A DNA stretch of 64,000 nt. Source: Phoronis australis. Its lineage: Eukaryota; Phoronida; Phoronidae. The notes beneath the pieces were generated by a model, which ran no database searches, was not told the origin of the DNA, and saw only the letters and a program-made list of their open reading frames with translations. The stretch lies in NCBI GenBank assembly GCA_002633005.1, contig NMRA01000544.1, positions 106,479-170,478 of the forward strand, read 5' to 3'. Positions within the stretch are counted from its first letter, which is position 1. Each line of letters opens with the position of its first letter. This document shows, piece after piece, positions 44,001-54,609 of this stretch. The position numbers and the translations under genes are program-made.

Positions 44001-46312
44001 AATCAGCTGCCTCAAATACAAATTGGCTAAGGGAGCACACTAGGCCAATATGAGAGAGTACGACATCAATGCAACACAAGGGGGAACAACTGGTTGGACT
44101 TCAAAACCGCTTGTCCGCACTTCAAAACGAGCTGGTTGGACTGCAAAACCCAATGGCCGTTGTTCTAACTTCATGGTTGGACCTCAAAACAGAATGGTCG
44201 GTACCTCAAAACCAGATGGCTGCACCTAAAAAAACGGGTTGGGCGGTGCTCAAACACAATGGTCGAAAAAATCACTGATTTTGAACAGAACAAACAAAGG
44301 GGTACGAAAAATAAACACTAGATGTCACTAGAATCCTTCGAGGCTTACCCTCTAACACAGCGCCAGCTATACTGAAAAGTAGCCATGTGGAAACATTATG
44401 AACGACACACGGAATTCCGTGTGTGGGCATGAATGCGCATGCCTTGGTCGGAAGTATACCGATCACATCGCCACCACTTGCACACGCTTTTATGTACTGT
44501 GCTTGTGTGGGCTTAAGCCTTTGGATCGGGGTGCCCTTGATTTTGTTTACTTGGATCACTGCCTGTTTTAATAAATTAAGTCAAAGGTGGTCGCCATACT
44601 ACGCAACAATAAACTGAAAGGGGTTTCCCAGATTTCAACCAATGAGAATGACTGAATGTTATGACGTCGGTTTCATTACTTTAACCAATGAGAAGCCATG
44701 TTAAACTACATTCCGCAGTGCTACCTTTTGTAGCACTGTGAAAGAGTGTAAGTGAGTCTCTGAGGAAGTCCGGCCTTGGTGTTTGATCACCAGCCAACTG
44801 GTTGTAGCACCCACCATCGCGTTTTGAAGTCCAGACAACACGTTTGATCATCGGCCATGGTTTTGAAGTCCGACCCCCCCCCCCTCTTGCAATGCATGCC
44901 TTGACGTAAGTTATCTGCTAAGCTCATCTACATTTGAAGTAGTTGGTTCAACGCGTAGTTTGTCGTGTGCGTCGAGCCTTCAGGGTGGGATACTGTGTAT
45001 TCGGAAGGCACGAAGTATTTGAATATTTTCAGTGGTTTGAAACTAATATTGTTCTAAATAAACTGAGGAAATATGATAAGATTTTCTTGTCAGCAAGACC
45101 GCGTGTAGGACATGAATGGTACATCTGACGACTTAAACTCACCGCTGTTTGAAGTCCAGCAATGTAGCCAGCATCGTCAAATAACAAGATGGAGCCCAAA
45201 TCTCCATTTTGCATGTAACGGTGGCCGTAAAAACCGTTGGCATTGTCTGAAAGTTATGAAGAGAGTTATAGACTTCAGAAAAAGATGGGAATTTTATGAA
45301 TTCCTGAAACTGGTCCTCTGTTAATCAGAAATGGTGGTTTTCATTTTTGGACAAATTATATTTTCCGATTGGTTTACCCCGTGTCTTTGTCAGTTTCATT
45401 GACGTAAATATGACTTCCATTAAATTTACCTGCAGTCATAAAGCGCAGTAGAAACTTAATTTAGAAAATACTACCTCGAGATGACCTTTATTGAAAAATG
45501 AGTGAAGCCTAGTGAGTTCACGTGCTTCGTTTGTAATGCGTTGGGACATCTCGCGAAGACTAGCGTGATCTCGCCAAACTCGCAAACAACTAGCCTTACG
45601 GGTAGGCAACCCTGGCACACTTTCATAAAGTAGGATTGAAAACAATGGGGGCACTGTCATAGCCACGGGGGCGTACGGGGTAATGCCATCTTTTCATTAC
45701 GAATTACGAAAACCCCTCCTCCGGGCGAAATTCAATTTCGCGTTTGTCCCTTACTCCCAGTTGAATGCCTATGTCTTCGACAGTGAATTGCTGGTCGGTT
45801 GAGCCGAAACTTTCATTTGAGCACACGGGCGCACTGAAACATCCGCGTTATGTCCCAATTTAAGTAATGCAGATTTCACATCTGAGACAACGCCTGGGTC
45901 AAATGCCGAGTTAATTTCAAAAGTAAAAGTAAGCAAATGGAAACTTGCAATCGCAGGATTTGTCCAGGGTCCATCCGTCTTTTTTAGCTTCCTCGACTGT
46001 TCGCGGTAAATACTCCGGCCTCAGGCCGAACGTCACTGAAACACAAACAAGACAATTAAAGTGAAAGGCTAGTGAGCCTTTTGACATAACATTTAAGTTT
46101 TGTATATTACAATTGCAAACGATACATATTTACAAAGAACTAACATGTACATGTACGCATGGGCATGCGGTTCTAATAGTGCGACAGTTTTCGCGGGTTG
46201 CAGTGAAAATGGTCTTACTAAGGAAGACGTTAAGAGAGAATGCTATTAATGATTTGAAAGTTTAGGTTTACTACTGTATCCACTGTACCTCTCAAGGCGT
46301 CCCAGGCTGGCG
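40707..46312 (-). CDS. Conserved animal protein of unnamed family, at least six exons
   Basis: Minus-strand exons 45143-45246, 43576-43678, 41932-42090 and 40707-41047 join in one frame (phases 0, 1, 1) with GT-AG borders to about 235 codons and a stop. Two more exons probably precede them: 46289-46312 (24 bases) and 45945-46035, which join to each other in frame. The join from 45945 to 45246 does not keep frame with the donors I can see, so a small exon or sequence error lies there. Signatures are LLFDDAGYIAGLQ, TDPAKICNGGR, GTGDRLIIQDG, GKCFVGMGVHKWY, PLFLLYNKGKLNAFGWAL and SSRFEHPPF. I recognise this set from uncharacterised proteins of many invertebrates, usually with a signal peptide; no activity is known to me. 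The first exon with any signal peptide is not found. Confidence 0.75.
41932..42090 (-). CDS. Unnamed-family gene, exon with ICNGGR and GTGDRL
   Basis: Acceptor attttcag|CCAAG, donor ATGG|gtaaaa (phase 1). It has two cysteines, ICNGGR and GKCF, that are constant in the family as I recall it, and GTGDRLIIQDG between them. Confidence 0.78.
43576..43678 (-). CDS. Unnamed-family gene, exon with KFTVSAYFTDP
   Basis: Acceptor gattttag|GTAGGA, donor CCCAG|gtaacc (phase 1). It reads VGKNQSNGYPSGQVKKSF and then DKFTVSAYFTDP, a beta-rich segment leading into the cysteine of the next exon. Confidence 0.75.
44090..44873. mobile_element. Foldback element B (21-base tandem units in inverted arms)
   Basis: The left arm (44090-44272) has about eight units of the type GGACTTCAAAACNNGATGGTT; the right arm (44764-44873) has the same units on the other strand (GGTTTTGAAGTCCGACC, GCGTTTTGAAGTCCAGAC). 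Because the unit is 21 bases, the left arm gives a spurious heptad peptide LVGLQN. The 490-base centre has no assignable gene. It lies within an intron of the minus-strand gene. Confidence 0.65.
45143..45246 (-). CDS. Unnamed-family gene, exon with GFYGHRY and GYIAGLQ
   Basis: The acceptor is ataactttcag|ACAATG and the donor GCG|gtgagt (phase 0). It reads NANGFYGHRYMQNGDLGS then ILLFDDAGYIAGLQTA; the GYIAG(L/I)Q string is the most conserved piece of the family. Confidence 0.75.
45945..46035 (-). CDS. Unnamed-family gene, early exon
   Basis: The acceptor is tttgtgtttcag|TGACG. It reads TFGLRPEYLPRTVEEAKKDGW then TLDKSCDC; a front stretch of the form RPEYLPRTVEEAKKDGW fits the start of the mature protein in this family. 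The donor AA|gtttcc gives a phase that does not match the next exon seen. Confidence 0.6.
46289..46312 (-). CDS. Candidate 24-base microexon of the unnamed-family gene
   Basis: Acceptor tttattttag|CGCCAG and donor AGAG|gtacag border exactly 24 bases that read PAWDALR into the next exon in frame. It is short, so support rests on the splice signals and frame. Confidence 0.5.
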
Positions 46313-46893
46313 CTAAAATAAAGAAAAAGAAATAAAACAGAATGAAATGCAACGAATAAGATTATTTGTCGACTCTCTAAAACGATTTGTTGCCGAAACC
46401 CGTCGACATGCTTACAAGACTCCCAACTCCCTTTATAGCGACATGGATGACGTTGTAAAGCCCGCTTTTATAAAATCGAAACTTACATGTATCGTGTATT
46501 TAGACTCATGCGCTCATGTTTGAAACACTTGAGAAAAAAGGAGGAGCAAATGTCTAACACATGCTAATGAAACTTGACTTATTCGATACAAAACGGTGCA
46601 CGTTGACGAGTACTCAATATAACGCCAACTATTAAGTGGGTGAAAACAAAGGATAACGTTTAAAGGACATCAACTTCGAGAAAAGTAAATTTCTGAGATC
46701 AGTATCAGCGCGTAATCGCACCTGGAATTCTCGCAGTGGCAGTAAAGCTCTCACATTCTGGCGTAATTAAATCCCGCTTGATAAATGCAATGTATTTACA
46801 AACGTGTTACTTGGTAAAGTCACCGGCCTGAACTTCAGCGAATGTTTGGTAGACGAAGATGAGTTGTAATAAAGCTACAAAAACACAAAATTG

Positions 46894-47220
46894 ACGATTT
46901 TTGAAATACGCGCGAAGAAAAAACTCTCCCCCCCACTTATGATAAATGCGCGCATGCGTTCAGTCTTGCTTGAAGTCGCTTGAGGTCAAAGGAAATGTGT
47001 TACGCCTGTCTTGCCATACCACATAAGGAGACGTGTTTTATCATAGGAAGAAAATTTGACGAAGTGGCGAGCAGTTGACAAATCGTTTGGTTTTTTTTGA
47101 AATTTGAAACTAAACGAATATGGTTTGATATCAACATAAATTAAAAATCTTTACAAACAAACCCTAAAAATACTTGGTGAACAGGTTGAAGTCTGTTTCA
47201 GTGGCAGAGAACCACCTTCA
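46894..47220 (+). repeat. Dispersed repeat, copy near 47 kb
   Basis: It starts ACGATTTTTGAAATACGCGC and ends CAGTGGCAGAGAACCACCTT; both ends and several inner blocks (GACGAAGTGGCGAGCAGTTGA, GTGAAATTTGAAACTAAA-like) recur at 53978-54605. Confidence 0.65.
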
Positions 47221-47990
47221 GAATTGCAATTTAGTCTGTTTATCGCGTTCCAGGCCTCTTTAACAGAATAAAATACCCGCAAGTGCAGTTGCATCGCGTT
47301 GCAAAGAACCTCGTTTTATATTTTTACTCGCTTATAACGTTCCATTCAACTAGAGTTGTTTTTTTTAATTAACGTGCACTTCATTTCGCACGAACACAGA
47401 TACAACTTTCCAGTTTCAATCCGCTAGTGAGTAACTTGACTAAATTTACAGGGAACCAGCGCACGCGTGTCCAATATATCAAGCGCCGACTCTTATTTCA
47501 CATTGTGAACCACCTAGGATGCACAGACATGTGATTTGATGCACCAGAGCGGTTATTTGACACCATGCAAATTTGTTTTTCGAGGCACAGTTATTACTTT
47601 GCGAAGTGAAATTTCTCTGAGTGCGTTGTGCCGCTCCAATCAGTTCAAGGCGTTAAGCTGAAAGTGTGAGTAATATCTTATACATGTTACGTCACTAAGA
47701 AAGTCAATTACCAAATTTAAACGAAACAGACATTCGGCATGATACGTTTTGGAATTTCTAAAAGACAAAAATGCCCAAAATTAACAAAATCACTTCCAGG
47801 GCTCCTACAACTTGAAAACCAGATTTCCCTACTTTTCAGTAACAAACGGCTTCTCAATATATGGAATCCCTGTAAGTGACTGATACCCACAATTGCAACC
47901 ATTTTTCTTCAAATGACGTTCGCGGGAAGCAAGAGTCGACCAAAATATTATTTTGACCGTATTCCAAACGTAATGACAGAGTTTTTTATT

Positions 47991-48150
47991 CGCGCGTATT
48001 TCAAAAATAGTGAATTTTGTGATTTTTTAAGGAAATTTCCTCCCAGGGAAAGTGAATAACTCTGTAGTAGACGTTGCGAGATGGTACTTTCGTCAGGAAT
48101 TGTTTAAAAGATATTTTTGACGGCCTTCTGCGTTCCATCCCCTTTAAAGC
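47991..48150 (-). repeat. Dispersed repeat, inverted partial copy
   Basis: Reads GCGCGTATTTCAAAAAT then GAATAACTCTGTAGTAGACG and AGGAATTGTTTAAAAGAT, matching the reverse complement of about 53840-54000. Confidence 0.6.
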
Positions 48151-48834
48151 TCTCATATTCCCTAAGACATGTGTCCTATGAAAGGGTTCCCCGCCTGTTT
48201 TCATAACTGGGACCCAGGCGCTGTATTCGAAACACTTGAGTGAATTTTTTCTCTCTAAAAATAAATTCGGATATGGCACACATTTACGGTATGAGACAAA
48301 CTGAATTTACAGAACTGACTCACTTCTTTCCAAAACTACGTAAAATAGACTTATTACACATACCACTGCTTTTCCCAAAAATTCCAAGTGCTGTCTTGGA
48401 AGACAGGCAAACGAGCAAGACGATTCCAAGGTACTTCATGTTAGTCGGTGGACTGCTGAGCTGAGAGTAAAGCCGGACCAAGCAAAATATGTTTTATAGA
48501 AACATGCTACAGGATGATCCAAAAGGGTGATTCCCATGGCATGTATTGATTTCATCCATTAAATACTAGACCAACAAATACATGAATGTCCTCGTTGACC
48601 ATTCTGAATTTGTCCTTTAGGCTGTTAGTTTATATGAAAACGTCGAACAAGCAACAAATAGGCATGCTCGCAGATAATCCGAAAAATTCCTTTTACTTAG
48701 TACGTGGGATTTACAATGCGCTTGCACTCCGTTGTGCCAATTCCCTTAAAAGTTTTCTATTCCAAATTTGTTACAAGTGGTCAGAGAACAAAATTAGCTT
48801 GGATGCACTCAGTGAATTGAGAACTTTTTATAGG

Positions 48835-48861
48835 TCAAGATGGCACCATCCGCCATCTTGA
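48835..48861. repeat. Perfect short palindrome TCAAGATGGC/GCCATCTTGA
   Basis: Ten-base arms around a 7-base loop. CAAGATGGCG is a common end of animal MITEs, so this may be the scar of one. Confidence 0.5.
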
Positions 48862-51169
48862 ATTCTACCCAGTTTCCTTCTTCTGAACATAATGGGTTGT
48901 AGGATCCTGCAGTGCATCGTTTCTAATGTTTTCTGAGACGGATAGTCCATTTCCGGTATCAGTTTATGGATCCAAGGTCAAGCGTAAGGTCGAATGAGGG
49001 ATTAACGGTCACGTTGAACTGAAATAAGGAAAGTCACCCACTTTTGGCGGTGAAAATATGCAGTGTGTGAGAAATGCTAATTCAAAATATTTCTATTTAT
49101 TTTGTGATCTTATAATGTCAATGATGAGGAATATCTAGATACTGGAATTAGGTATCCTCCCAATAATCTCAAAACCGAAGTCACAATGTTGCGTGTTCTT
49201 TGTCAATAGGGGTATTTGTATACGTGTAGTCCGTACAGGTTACGTACACATAAACTATGTGTCTATAGTTTGCACAAGCTACATACAGGCCTGTGATCAG
49301 ATTACTGTTCTGAGAGTATTATTGTAAATGTAATGTCAATTACTGAACCTCGATTTCGCCATTATCTCAGTTAACGAAGTCGCAATATTGAGCGGTTCAC
49401 AATAGCCGACTATCGTATGAGAACTCTTCAGAGAAAAAAAAATGGCCGGCAGTAGAGAAATTTCCGAGAATGATCTGTTACTGACTTGGAAAGTAATAGT
49501 TTGCGAGAAGAAATCAACATGGTAATTGCATATGCACGGGGTTTTATAGTTTCCGTCTCCTTCAGTTACCAGAACCAGCGAGACCAGTAACAACTTTTAG
49601 TTTAGATAAGAAAAATGTTTATTCCATAGTTTCTTTTGTATAATTCGGTAGCCACCCTTCATTAACACAAACTTAATTGAAAACATGACTTCATTTTTGT
49701 TGGATATTTTGATGTGCACTCGCCCAGAATATGTACAATTTTCGATCTTCCGGGGTGCTGCTGTAATAGAGCAAATCGTCAATAGACATTACAAACAACC
49801 AATTTAAAATAGAAACTATATTTTGGGAGCATACATACATGGCTCATTACCAAGCACATGGTAAAATGAACGTGGTGGAAGCGAAGTAAACACTGATGTA
49901 AACAGTGACAGCAGGTAGAAGGTCATACAAGCAGAGAGTGTGAAAGTAGGAAGCCTACCGCTTAACAGAACAGAGGCAACATGTGGTTAACATCCGTGAG
50001 TTGATCATTCAGCATAAATTGTGTTGTGACAAATTGTCCCGATAGGCTGTAAGACTGAACCCCGCCGAAGCCGCACTAGTGTGACTAACTAAATGTCAGT
50101 GGTAGAGTGATCAAGAAAGCATTAATAAATTTGCATATGCAAGAGAAAATTCGACATGTGACTTTCGCGAGGAGTTCACTTGATATCGTCAAGAAAAAGG
50201 TGTGTCTATCAGCATTTTAGAATCTGCTGGGATGTTACGTACTTTGAGTGTCGGGAATTTCAGATGTAGCTTGGACCTGTTGCTGTGTTACAAATCTTTT
50301 GTTTCAACCCATGTGAGAAAGGCCATCCCCTTAATTATCGATCCACCTAATAACGCGCAACAAGTTCGCTGATAACAAATTTGCAACATCATCGGAGTAA
50401 ATAAAAAGGTTGTACGTAATCCAAAATTCCCACCTGTCCTACGGTGCCTCTAGTTGATATGGCTTGTAAATTGAATGTTTCTATAATTCCCTATGCCTTC
50501 AATCGCACAGAGATTTTCACATACTATTCTGTAACCATTTTAAAAGACTAAGTGTTTAGAAGAATAATCGTGACTTTTAAGCAACATTTCGAACGGCGAA
50601 TAATGACTTCGTATTTTTTTTCAAAAGGATCTCTAAAAGTTATCTTTTTCAAACTAACGAGACATTGACTAAACAGTTGTATTATACGTGCTAAAAATAT
50701 ATGCATATTATTTTTGTCTTTGTTTTTATTAACTTTATTCTTTGGAATTTTAAAACCAAAAGTTCAAACTGCAACTCTTCTAATTTCAAGTTTGATTGAT
50801 AACTTAAGTTAAACAAAAATCATGACAGGCAATTGTGCCTTTATACTCTGTTGACTGGATAACACAAAACTTGCCAAAATCGGTGGATCAGCTGCAAAGA
50901 AACAAACTTGAGTTCCGAAGACACAGACGGAGATAAATGCGATTGAAGTCAAACGATCAGGCGGCAGCATTGCTCTGCAATAAAAATACAGTGTCACCTT
51001 TCATGTCAAAGTAAAACTATGAATTATTATATTACAGGTTATAGGAGAGCGGACAAAATTGACGAGTTAAGAAATTTGTGCGGGGATCATTGTCGCATGG
51101 ATTTGAAAATGGGTAACAGTGTCAGAAGTTGAAAAATAGATTCAGGAAAATACCGGCTAGTATTTCAGG

Positions 51170-51763
51170 GTGTTCCATCGAAACAGGAAACCCGGTGTAA
51201 AACAAATATTTCGCAGTTGAAAACAGACTCCCACACCTTCAAAACCAGCCCTAAAAACACGAACCCTGACCTTTGAAACAGGAATCGGATCGGACAAGAA
51301 ACCGGACAATTTTTCAAATTTTCGAACAAGGCTGAAACAGATTCTTAAAATAAACACCAGATGTCACTTAACTGACTAGATTGCAATATTTTTCATCATT
51401 TGTACAATTTCCAATATTTTTTTAAACGCTTACTATAACATTTTGTCTTGTTTTAAAGTACAGAATAAAACTTAGCTCTTCATTTGACCTAGTTTGAGAG
51501 TATAAAACACGTCCTCGAATGGCAAGAACTCAACTGGCACCGATATCTCCTCAATTTCTTTCCAAACATCTGACAACATCTACATAAACGATGTTTGATA
51601 GCAAGTGATGGAGTGCTGTTTCGGTCCCCGGGTTTCCTGTCCGATCCCCAGGATTCCTGTTTCAAAAGCCAGGGTTCGTGTTTTTAGGGCTGGTTTGCTA
51701 TTTTGAAGGTGCAGGAGTTTGTTTTCGATTCCGGGATATCTGTTTTACACCGGAGTTCCTGTA
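51170..51763. mobile_element. Foldback element C (about 20-base units in inverted arms)
   Basis: The left arm 51170-51310 and right arm 51620-51763 are inverted copies with long identical blocks such as CCAGCCCTAAAAACACGAAC. Units of about 20 bases follow the theme CCTTTGAAACAGGAATC or CCTTCAAAACCAGCC. The 310-base centre has no gene. Architecture and unit theme match elements A and B. Confidence 0.75.
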
Positions 51764-51769
51764 TTTGAC

Positions 51770-53790
51770 GAATAATATAAACAAATAGAAGACGCAGCAA
51801 GTTGCCATTTGGCACCTAAGCCTTTTTTGAGTTCCGTCACGAAGGCTTGCCCGTGGACCGTCTTGTGGGCCTGTCATCAGCCTGCCCGTGATTTTTTTTT
51901 CTTTTTTATTTAAGCTGTTTGTACCTGCTTCAAGTGAACTATATAACCATCAACCAAATCGATGGTTTTGCACGCGTTATAAACCGGCAAAATACAACAG
52001 CAGGACAGTGTAGTGGTTACGCAACTTTTTTATCTCAAATTATTCAGTGTGATCCAGGATACCGCGCTTATCTGCCATGTGTGATAACGTGAACATAGAG
52101 TGTCTCGAAAGAACGCTTAAAAAGAACACTTTGAGAAAAATGTCAATTTACTTCCCAATCATCCTTTTAATTAAACATAAATCCAAACACACTGAAGAAA
52201 TCTTATCTTAAGACCTTAAAAGAAGATTGAGAAACGCAAAAACGGAATATAAAATTGATTAAATACACGACACTTGTCGTTAACAATCTTTATTTCGGTC
52301 CGCTCGTATCCTCAGAACAAAGTTCTACACTCAAGAGAACATTAGTGAGGCAACTAACCAAGTAACATGATTAAAAAACATTACGGCGTTTTCCCGTTGC
52401 TCCCAGCTTGTTCGATTCTACATCCCAACAATAAGTTGGGAAGTTTACTCCTGTAGCCAGTATCTTACACGACTGATTAACTCCATTGTGGCATTTATGG
52501 GTGTAGGGCCAGCTCTCTTTTGTTCGATAATTGCTCTAATCTCCAATAAGATCGGATCTACCCTGACTGGGCTGTGCTCTTAAAAATAAAAGTTAAATTA
52601 TAACATATTTGAACATAAACCTGTAGCATTTCTGAAATCTTCGTCAAATGGTTATCATGTTTAGTTTTTGAATCGCCAAAATCGCCCAAGTGCAACCGAA
52701 GTTACGACAATCTATTCTTTCTGAATTCACCAATTCACTCTGACTTTGACTCTGTGTTCACACGTGGTCAGCAATAAGCCTGGTACGTAATTGGCCCGCT
52801 TGTTGTCATAACAGACAAAAGAGTGTGCTTGGCAGTTACCAAAGAAGCTAGATGTTATCACACGCTCAGAACCCCCTACGTCTGGTAAAGTCACTGAACG
52901 GGAAAACGCTGTCATGTACACGATATTTCGAAACACTTGTTTCTAAAGCGAAATGCCGCCCTGTTGCCCAGTGTAGTGTTCTTTACGAGTTTGTATGCCC
53001 TATGAACGAATGTCTTCGTTCAAATGTCATTCGCACTTCCGAACTGCCACAAGGAATCTTGGAGAATTTTAGGGGGGCCATGGCCCACTTGGCCGCCCTT
53101 AATCCGCTACTGAAACGTCCACAGCATTGTCATTACCTAATGAACAAGGAACACTTTTTATTATTTGTATATTTTACTATCAAATAGCAATTGCGTATTA
53201 TATGTTCACACCCGTGTTTAAGTGTATCAGTTGTGGTGTTTTCTGTAAAACCGCAATTTATTTACAAATTGTTTCTTTTCCTGATTGTACTTGTACACAC
53301 AGTTCTCCAGGAAGTCACTGGGTGACGCTTTCTACAAATTTGAATATTTGGCGGTTTCAATAACTCATAGCGTCTTTAAAATACCGCTTGTGGCAACATG
53401 TGGAGAGAACTCCGATCAAATCAGCTTTACACTAAAGATCGATTATCGAAACACCTTGCCCTTGTAGCAAAACTTATGACAGCTGCGTCTTTAGCTGATC
53501 CCTTATTTACGCTTTCACGAATATAAGCTGGCCATGTCGCGTAGATGCGTTCACTTATAGTGCCAAAGCGCTTGAGTGTGGTTATCTTCAGTTCATGATA
53601 GGCGGATGTAGGGGTCTCAGCCTAATACGGAAGTGACCACAATAAACACCGCTGGTATGCCATTCTTGAGCTTACATTTATATTTTAATTTCAAAAAATG
53701 TAGTTGCCACTCCTTTACGATATTCTTGATCCAACAATGCTTCTTATCCGAGACTAACGCACCTATATATGCGAAACATTTGTCGTGATT
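51770..53790. other. Intergenic, no recognisable gene
   Basis: A 111-codon frame (52852-53187, +) shows no family I know. A tRNA-like A box at about 52000 has no B box. Confidence 0.45.
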
Positions 53791-53799
53791 AAATTCATT

Positions 53800-54605
53800 A
53801 GCACGTGAGCGAAGAACGTCAGTTATGGGATTACAGAGACATGGAACGCGAAAACTAATCAAAAATGTCTTTTAAACAATTCTTAACGAATGTACTATTT
53901 CGCAACATCTGTTAAAGAGTTACTCACGTTTCGCTGTAAGGGAATTTTCAGAAAAAATCATAAAATCATAAAATTTTACGATTTTTGAAATACGCGCTAC
54001 GGAAAAACTCTGTAGTCACCACAGAGTTTTTAATCTCCCCCTTTCTTTTGATAGATACGCGCAAGCGCTAACAGTAACTCCACAAACAGCTGACTGACAA
54101 GAAGGATATTAATAGCACATTATCACGTGTGATCTCACTCCGAATCTGAGGTCGACAGCACATTGTGAGATAAGCCAGTGAAGCAAGTGATTTCCTAAAA
54201 ATAATTCCAAGTGCATGTTAGAATATATTTGAAATATACAGTATCTTTATAACCAATCTTAAACAGTTAACACTTATTCAATTGCCTCTTAATCGGACTG
54301 GCCACTGCTTGAACTCGCCACTGTTTTATTCACATCAAAGGTCAAAGGTCACATTTTCAAAATATTATGGGAAATGTGCTACGTATGGCGTGCCAATACC
54401 AAATATGGAGACGAAGTGCTCTGGGACGTGAGAGAAAAATCGACGAAGTGACGAGCAGTTGAATGATCGTTTTTGTTTTGTGAAATTTGAAACTAAAAGA
54501 GAAATCCTTTGACATATTATAGAAAGTCAAAATGTTCACGAACAAACAGTAACACACGTGGTGAACAGATTGAATTTTGTTTCAGTGGCAGAGAACCACT
54601 TTGAG
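53800..54605. repeat. Dispersed repeat, longest copy
   Basis: The left part matches 47991-48150 inverted and the right part matches 46894-47220 directly; the two parts meet at GATTTTTGAAATACGCGC. An inner inverted repeat AAAAACTCTG/CAGAGTTTTT lies at 54004-54030. No coding capacity seen. Confidence 0.6.
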
Positions 54606-54609
54606 ACCA

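Larger units (their letters stand above)
46313..51165. other. Intergenic, with parts of a dispersed repeat
   Basis: 46894-47220 matches 53978-54605 in the same orientation; 47991-48150 matches about 53840-54000 in the opposite orientation. No gene recognised. The first exon of the minus-strand gene may lie here unseen. Confidence 0.5.

Noticed and set aside
44090-44272. Possible CRISPR array
   Set aside because: Units are degenerate and contiguous without unique spacers, and the DNA is eukaryotic.
44069-44278. Coiled-coil-like heptad frame with LVGLQN repeats
   Set aside because: The unit is 21 bases, so any frame gives heptads; the same units lie inverted 0.5 kb away, which marks a foldback element.
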